Translations under genes and position numbers: made by a program
Part shown: positions 57,891 through 64,000 of the stretch, in pieces
Position numbering within the stretch: position 1 is the first letter of the stretch
How the letters are laid out: each line of letters starts with the position of its first letter
The notes under the pieces: generated by a model
Seen by the model: the letters and a program-made list of their open reading frames with translations, nothing else
The model's database searches: none
Told to the model about the DNA's origin: nothing
Source: Adiantum capillus-veneris
Taxonomy: Eukaryota; Streptophyta; Polypodiopsida; Polypodiales; Pteridaceae
Direction of reading: 5' to 3'
Length of the DNA: 64,000 bases
Assembly: GCA_014529385.2 (NCBI GenBank)
Contig: CM043962.1
Location: forward strand, 120,799,970 to 120,863,969

Positions 57891-59129
57891 GGGAAAAAGA
57901 AAAAGTGGGACACCTCTATAGCTTTACAATCCAAGAGTGATAAAACTTCAACCTTAGCACCAAAACATATACCAAAACCACTCCTAGTAAAACCCAGCCA
58001 AAAGGCCTATGCTCCATTGGGAATTTACAATCACACGCCCAACCAAAGGACCATAGCACATAGGAGCAAAACCTTGTCCAAGCACGGATTTATAGCACAC
58101 CCCGAACAATGCATATGAAGACAAGGGCCATCCCTTTCAAAATTGAGCATCCTAAACCCACAAATTCCACAATTCATAGATACATGTCCTCCCAATCTGT
58201 CTGCACACAATTTGCCACTAGGCTGCCATAGCCATAACCGTGCAGAGAACTAGTTGTAACTTAAAGAACACAAATCTAATTGGATCACTTTAAATCTTGG
58301 AAGAAATCCTAAAAAATGACTGGCAAGAAAGATGAAGATGACCAAAATTTAATCTATACGCGGCTACATGAGAAATTGATGCGAACAGAAAGCTATCTTG
58401 ATACGACTACACGTAGAGAAGGCAAGGCGAGGGCAAAAACTGCATCAGAAACTATCAAGCAAGCACAACGAGCTAAAACCTACACATTTCTAGACTTTGG
58501 ATGAACATTTTTAAGTTATTACATGATTTTTTGTTATATACAAGTCTAACTCGACAGTTGGAGCTACCGCCATGCATGGACATGTGTTTGCTAAAGCAAT
58601 CTAAAAACCCCACAAAAAAAAACCCCACACACCCTTTTTACATAGGCAATCATGTCAATGTGTACAAATTTTTATAAAAAGGGGTGTCAAAAAATGCACC
58701 CAACAACGTGTAGTCGTGAACCTCAACAAAACTTATAATGCTTACACTTGAATGAAAGAGCAAGGAAAGAGGAACACAATGCCAGTTTCAAAACTGAAAA
58801 TGGATTATCCAATCATTAGAAAATTTTATTACAAGTTGGAGCAGCTTAGTAGCTTGAGTGTACATTTTTCAGAGCTCCTTTGTCTCCCAAAGATAAGCCT
58901 TCTTTCACATTAAAGTTATTGACCTTTATACCTAGGGCTTTCTAAATGGCCAGTGGCCGACTCATATGGACCTTTACAATCATCGTGAAAGAATTACAAC
59001 ATAGAGAATTGACTTGATACTCTAGAATCAAGATTTACACACAGAGTAGCTATAGCTCAAAAAAATAACAGCGTACAAATGTGGTGTCCGGATAAGTTCT
59101 AATCAGGTGGATGTCCGTTCAGTCAATCT
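57891..59129. other. No recognisable gene
   Basis: The plus-strand 62-codon frame at 58316-58504 is charged (Lys/Glu-rich) with no family signature. If the purine tract at about 59137-59151 is real, an LTR would start here and run left, but no second copy is visible. Confidence 0.4.
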
Positions 59130-59136
59130 GCTATTA

Positions 59137-59151
59137 TTCCCCCCTTCCTAG
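59137..59151 (-). other. Possible polypurine tract
   Basis: Minus strand gctaggaaggggggaataata. It lies at the end of the decayed minus-strand coding region, where a retroelement PPT would be expected. Weak on its own. Confidence 0.35.
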
Positions 59152-59329
59152 CTCATGTCGTCCCTTGACACAACCATATGCAATCTTGTTGTAAGTTTTG
59201 TCTTCAGCTTTGTCTTGTCTTTAGCTAGGGAAGTGCTTTGTCATTGATGATGCTCCCCCTTCCTTGAGTGCTTCATATCTCATGTGGTCTGGTTGATGCA
59301 TGTGTTGGACTTTGATTGTTGAGGCAATT

Positions 59330-62300
59330 TTGCATCTTATTGCTCATTCTTCCTTTTGTTGCCAGTTTTGGCCGTGAAGATTTATTTTGATGTGTCTGCC
59401 TTTGTCGTTGACTTGTAATAATTCACTAGCTTCAACATTGTTTAGCTCTTTATTTATTGTTGAGAGATCTCTTGCTGACGTTCTCATTGTTTGTATGTTG
59501 GCTTTGTATGGAATTATTCATCTTGACCTTGTTTAATAGAGCTTTGTTGTTGTCCTTGAATGCAAGATTTTCTCTTTATAAGTATGTTGTGATCTGCAGC
59601 TATTGCTCCAAGTTATTGTCGATTGATTTGGGTAGCCATTTCTTTATTGTTTGATGTAGAAGGAATATATACAAGAAGATGATGATGAGGTTTTCTAGAT
59701 TAGGGTCTAGACCAAAGGGAAAAACCCTGATGGAAAAAAAGTGCCTTTGGTATACGCTCTTACTAGAGTTAAGCAATTCTACTTGAAGTATCTGCCATGC
59801 AAGGTAAGTGCTTGGGAGAAACAAAGGAAGAGTGCTTAATGCAAGCACCAATTATGGGACACTCTATATGCATATGAGAATTTTTCAAACAAAAGCACGC
59901 AGTGTAAGAGATGGAGTTGATGGGTGCTTCAAGAAACAAATATAGCACATGTGCCATCAAAGGACCTCGCAATAGCTTTCACATTTTCAAGAAGGTTTTT
60001 TGATATAGAAGCTTCTCCACTCATACCGCACGGTGCTCAGTGCGTGAGTGCCTTTTGGACTTTCTTCTGCACTTCGCCAGACTTAATATACATAGACTTC
60101 GACTCTTCTGCTCACCTATGATAGCATGAGCCACATAACCTAAATATTCTTAACTCTTCCAGCTTGAGCAGTACCTAGAATAGTTAAAACTTTTAGACCA
60201 TAGAAGATATTTCTTGAAGCTTTGGGACTAATGCATCGCTCATTTAGTGGCTTAGCTGCCCGACTCTGACTTTTATGCCATGTATTTTTAATGGAAACTT
60301 GGACGTACCTGTTCAAGGCCAAAAACTCAAATCTATAAGTTCTTGGAAATTTAGGCCTCTTTCATTGTGTTGGTTTATGGATGCCATCATTTTGTTTAGT
60401 AGGTTTGCATACTTTGGCTCCTCTTGACTTGTTTGCCAAATGTGGATCTTGCTTTGTGACACATGTTCTTCGGCTATTGTAGGGACTGATGTAGCCTTTT
60501 CTTTTTCTCTCATGAGGAGTGGTTGTTGATGTGTGTGGGTTCTTTGCAATTGAGTTTCCACTGGCGATATTAGATCCCACCTTGTCTTTGGTTCGTGTGT
60601 GATCGTCTTTTGAATTTTCTTTTTTTGCTTGATGACTTGATGGACACTAGGCTTTGGTATCCATGCCTGATTATTTTGTTGTAAAAGCCTTGCTTTTATA
60701 GTTGAAGATGAGGTATCCCTTTAGAGGTTGTAGCAGCCTTGGTTGCAATTGGCTGCGGTTGGCTTTTGGTTGTTATTGCTTGCCTTTGGGTGGAGCCTTG
60801 TGCTACATAACTATTGGTCTTTGTTATTCCAAGTTGACCTGCTACTTTTGGTAAACATATTTGAGTGTTACCTTCATAAAATCCTTTTGCTTTGAGTAGC
60901 TTTGTTGGAAAATCATCCACTGATGCAGTTGTCTTTGTCGGGTAGCTTGATTGAGGCCTAACTTTGACACCCACACTTGTCGCATTGCTTGTTTCTTTGA
61001 TTTTTTCTTTTGCCTCTTGTGGTCTTTCTTTCTCCGCTAGAGTTGGATTGATCTTTGTAGAAATTCTCTCTTGAGGTGAGTAGAACTAGGCTGTTACTTT
61101 AGGCTTTTTGGCCCAAACATTAGCGTTTCCTTAGAAGTATCCTGGAGCAATGATTGACTCATTTGATGCTACCCACCCTGTCACCTTTTGTTGTTGAGGA
61201 TGAACTTGTGCTTCATGTATCCAAATTAGTTCGTTGATGTTGATGCACTCTTTGGATACTAACACTTGGTTTATTCTCTTCGGCATCTTTTGGAGTTTTT
61301 TTAGTGATGGAAACTTTGGTTGATAAATTTTTTTTTTCCGGTTTCCATTGCATTGTCGATGGTGTGGCTCTTGATGTAGAGGGCTCACAGGAAGTTGATG
61401 GAGGCTCGTTGAAGGTAAAGTTGTCTTTCAAGGTCGATCTACTTCATTGTTTGCTTTAGCTTTACCTAACTCCACGATGCGTGGTTGCTCCTTTTTTGCA
61501 TGTACTTGAGGTTCTTCTAGGGCTTTTGGTGTTGTTGTTGAAGCTTTTCCTTGTGGTTGAAAGAAGATATTCTTCCAACTTTAAGTCAAAACTAAACTCT
61601 CCTTGATGTGATGGGGGTCGATTATGTAGAAAATTTCCTTGAATTCCCCAATACTCAACTTGAGTACGACTTTTGCCACTCCAAAGCTAGGAATTGGCAT
61701 TTTGGAACTTGTGTACACTATCTCCTCTAGCTTGATGATTGACGACTTTCCCATCATTATCCACGTTCCATAAGACAATAGATTCTTTGTTGCTCTGGAT
61801 CTATCATAGTTGAACATGTGATTTTAAGTCATGTTTCTCTGCATATGCTAAATTTGATCATTGTTGGAGACACTTGATCTTTTGTCATATCCTTGTCCTT
61901 CTCTTGATCTGCAGTTTGTTGGACATCTGATGTGGAACTTAGAACTATCACTTCTTCATTTGCACTTTTTTTGGAGCTGGCTTCTTTGAAACAGCTTTTG
62001 TCGATTCTTCGAGTATGTCTATGATGACATAATCTCGTGGTTGTTGCTCTTCTCTTGTTTGTGAGTTTTCCCCAATGCCTTATGCCACAACTATTTGTCT
62101 TGCTTATTCTACTTACACACTCACAAGTTTTATTAGCTTTGTCCAATGCCTTTATTGTAAATAAGGGAGTTATGTCATAGCCTTGAAAGTTCATTTTCAG
62201 CATCATTTTCTAAATTGTCGCTCCTTGAATCATGGAATTCTTCCTCATCATCAATTGGAAGATCCCATACAGAAACTTCATCCATTATTTGTTTGCAACC

Positions 62301-62560
62301 GCTTGTTTGTTCAATTTCAATTGTTTTAGAAATGTTTTTGATTTCATGGATTGTTGCCACCATTAGAAAGAGTCTTATATCGTAACCATCTTTGTCGCAA
62401 AATGTAGTATTGGTGGTCACCTCATTTACACAGACGTCAAGAGTCCCAGTATTTTCTCCCATCCAAAGGGTTCAATCAATTCCTATGGAAATGGCTCTTT
62501 AATGTAAGCTTCATCTTCTACTAAACGCTCTAGGATGCAATCTTCCTTTCTAAGACTTCC
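59330..62560 (-). pseudogene. Decayed minus-strand coding region downstream of a retropepsin
   Basis: A series of minus-strand frames with normal amino-acid composition: DVCVNEVTTNTTFCDKDGYD (62400), VWDLPIDDEEEFHDS (62250), MMGKSSIIKLEEIVYTSSKM (61700), MPIPSFGVAKVVLKLSIGEF (61690), VTGWVASNESIIAPGYF (61160), a Lys/Thr/Gln-rich stretch (60700-60970), QEEPKYANLLNKMMASINQH (60400) and LNNVEASELLQVNDKGRHIK (59400). No RT motif was recognised. The region looks like a linker or accessory ORF of a retroelement, or a decayed gene. Low certainty. Confidence 0.35.
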
Positions 62561-62647
62561 GCATTCAGATGCTCCGCGCATCCAACCATACGCATCTTTC
62601 ACTAACCAAGCAGGCAAATGTGATTCCTCATCCATAGTGACAACAAA

Positions 62648-63078
62648 TCATTCTATCGGAGTTCGGTTTATATACTTATAACTATGATCCTTGGTGTTAA
62701 CCTTGGTGGTGACACCCTTATGCCGCAAGTAGAGGTGGTTATAGCTCCAATCTTGAACCATTTTGAGTTGACACATAAAAGATCGTCCCAAAATAACATC
62801 AATGTTATTGCCTTTTCCAAAATCTACCACCACAAATGTGTGTTCATATTCTATCCCGCATGAGGATACTATCACTTGTTCTAGCATTCCCAAGGGTCTT
62901 TCTACATACCCGTTGGCTAATTGCAATTTCATGCGTGTTTTCCCAAGAGCTAGCCTTCCCCATTTCTCCCAGATTCCTTTTGTGGAAATGGATATTCCAG
63001 CTCCACTATCAAGTATTGCAATGGTGGTCACTCCCTCATAGTCCAGAGTTAAGGTGGTATTTTTGTCTTCTCTTTCAC
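62648..63078 (-). CDS. Retropepsin-like aspartic protease domain, open
   Basis: Open frame from about 63078 to TAA near 62648: VGDYCEREDKNTTLTLDYEGV, then IAILDSGAGISISTKGIWEKW with the catalytic DSGA near residue 25, LQLANGYVERPLGMLEQV, FVVVDFG and DVILGRSFMCQLKMVQDW. The DSGA, ANG and ILGRSF spacing matches the retropepsin-like protease of Ty3-type and related plant proteins, which acts as a homodimer cleaving Gag-Pol. The upstream frame (63088-63369; VEFLKLKPQVWGQMNKVFEN) joins through a one-base frameshift near 63085. The start here is set by the domain, not by an ATG. Confidence 0.72.
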
Positions 63079-63087
63079 AATAATCAC

Positions 63088-63369
63088 CTACGTTATTGGT
63101 ACAGGTTCCGCTTTTGTTTTCTCAGGATGATTTATTTTCTTGGTTTTATCCACAAGTTTGTCTATTGGTTGGACCTTCACTCCCATATTTTCAAAAACTT
63201 TGTTCATTTGTCCCCATACTTGTGGTTTGAGTTTGAGAAACTCTACGAGGATGATTATGCACCTTATAGGAGAAGACAATAAATCGTGCAAGCTTGGTGT
63301 GGATTTCCACTGAGAAGGTACCACTCTAACCTGAGATTTTGTTTTGAGTTCTCCTATAAAAGATGGCAA
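63088..63369 (-). pseudogene. Region upstream of the retropepsin domain
   Basis: 93 codons, LLSSPIRCIIILVEFLKLKP, QMNKVFENMGVKVQPIDKLV, then a Lys/Glu/Pro-rich linker that runs into the protease after a frameshift. A position like the Gag-protease linker. Upstream (63370-64000) the minus strand has many stops and I recognise nothing. Confidence 0.4.
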
Positions 63370-64000
63370 AGTCTATAGAGAGTGTGGCTTGCTCTCTTCA
63401 GATGCTACAAACCCGGAATCCCCATATAGAGATTGTATATCTCCTTGGAAAAATTCATGTTCCATGTTGATCTTAGGTATAGGTGCTGACTATAAAGTAG
63501 CCCTACCATCTTTGTGGTTTTTGATTGTTTCACATAAGGATTGTGGCCACGACGTCCACTTTAGTAATTGGCAACATCTCATGAGACTTCGCCTCATCCA
63601 TTGTGTTCACAACAATCCTTGTAGTCCATGGTTCTTTCTTGTCCACTTTCACAAGTTTGATTTTGTTGTCTAGATTTTTGGAGTAATTTATGGGCAAATG
63701 ATTCCTTCCACAACAATCACAAAACCTTTGTATTTTAAGTTGTTTGCCTACGTTGTCTTCCCTCCATATTCATGTGTTTTCTTTTCCTAGCTCATGCATT
63801 ATAGGCCTAGGAGTTTTTGGACCTCCAGGCTCCATCAAGACTTGAGTAGTTTCTACAAGTCTTTTGTACACTCCCAATCTTTTGCTCTTGTCTTTCGGAT
63901 GCAGATAAGTCAGTAGCAGTCGTCAACTCTTTTGAACCCTTTGCATCTTTCTTGCTCTTCTATTCGTGTCTAAGCAATTCTTTAGTTTGGTTCAATTCTA

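Noticed and set aside
58316-58504. 62-codon Lys/Glu-rich plus-strand ORF
   Set aside because: Short, no family signature; expected by chance in AT-rich sequence.

Overview
This is eukaryotic, land-plant DNA and it is almost entirely transposable-element sequence. The Ty1/copia elements carry primer-binding sites that match the 3' end of plant initiator tRNA-Met (TGGTATCAGAGC). CACTA-type transposase pieces, LINE 3' domains, Ty3-type gag and protease relics and long microsatellites are also present. I see no intact host gene, rRNA, tRNA or CRISPR array. Most coding stretches are interrupted by stops and frameshifts, which suggests a large genome that purges old repeats slowly. A fern, lycophyte or gymnosperm would fit, but the window does not settle which.

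1-18514: three head-to-tail internal regions of one copia family (family A) joined by single shared 227-bp LTRs: int(A1)-LTR-int(A2)-LTR-int(A3)-LTR. A1 is cut by the window start. A second, reverse-oriented copia element (B, 606-6147) sits inside the A1 integrase with a 5-bp target duplication. All three A copies share two disabling lesions in pol.

18515-28000: two related LINE (non-LTR) 3'-end relics. The first is split by a complete copia element (C, 20304-25805, minus strand, TSD ggcga).

28000-38200: CACTA transposase fragments on both strands, a 164-bp tandem duplication, an array built on the palindrome GGTAGCTACC, a Ty3 RT/RNase H relic and two diverged copies of a gag-like gene.

38200-51950: a pair of microsatellite-tailed repeats. 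A 2.7-kb decayed gene of an unnamed, probably transposon-encoded family (39672-42358) has Cys-rich modules followed by a block that looks RNase H-like. Then come tandem repeats containing the palindrome ACCAAATTTGGT, a truncated copia 3' end, an unrecognised 193-codon ORF and a further CACTA fragment. A 350-bp-arm foldback repeat follows. The stretch ends with a RING-like fragment and a retropepsin fragment separated by a truncated family-A 5' end.

51950-64000: mostly non-coding or unrecognised sequence with inverted repeats and (CT)n tracts, then a decayed minus-strand Gag with a CCHC knuckle (56.4-57.9 kb). Last is a long decayed minus-strand coding region with a still-open retropepsin domain (62648-63078), which may end at a purine tract near 59.14 kb.

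The genes do not form a host pathway. They are layers of insertions: LINE and CACTA relics and the unnamed family form the old background, copia C and family A inserted later, and copia B inserted into A.
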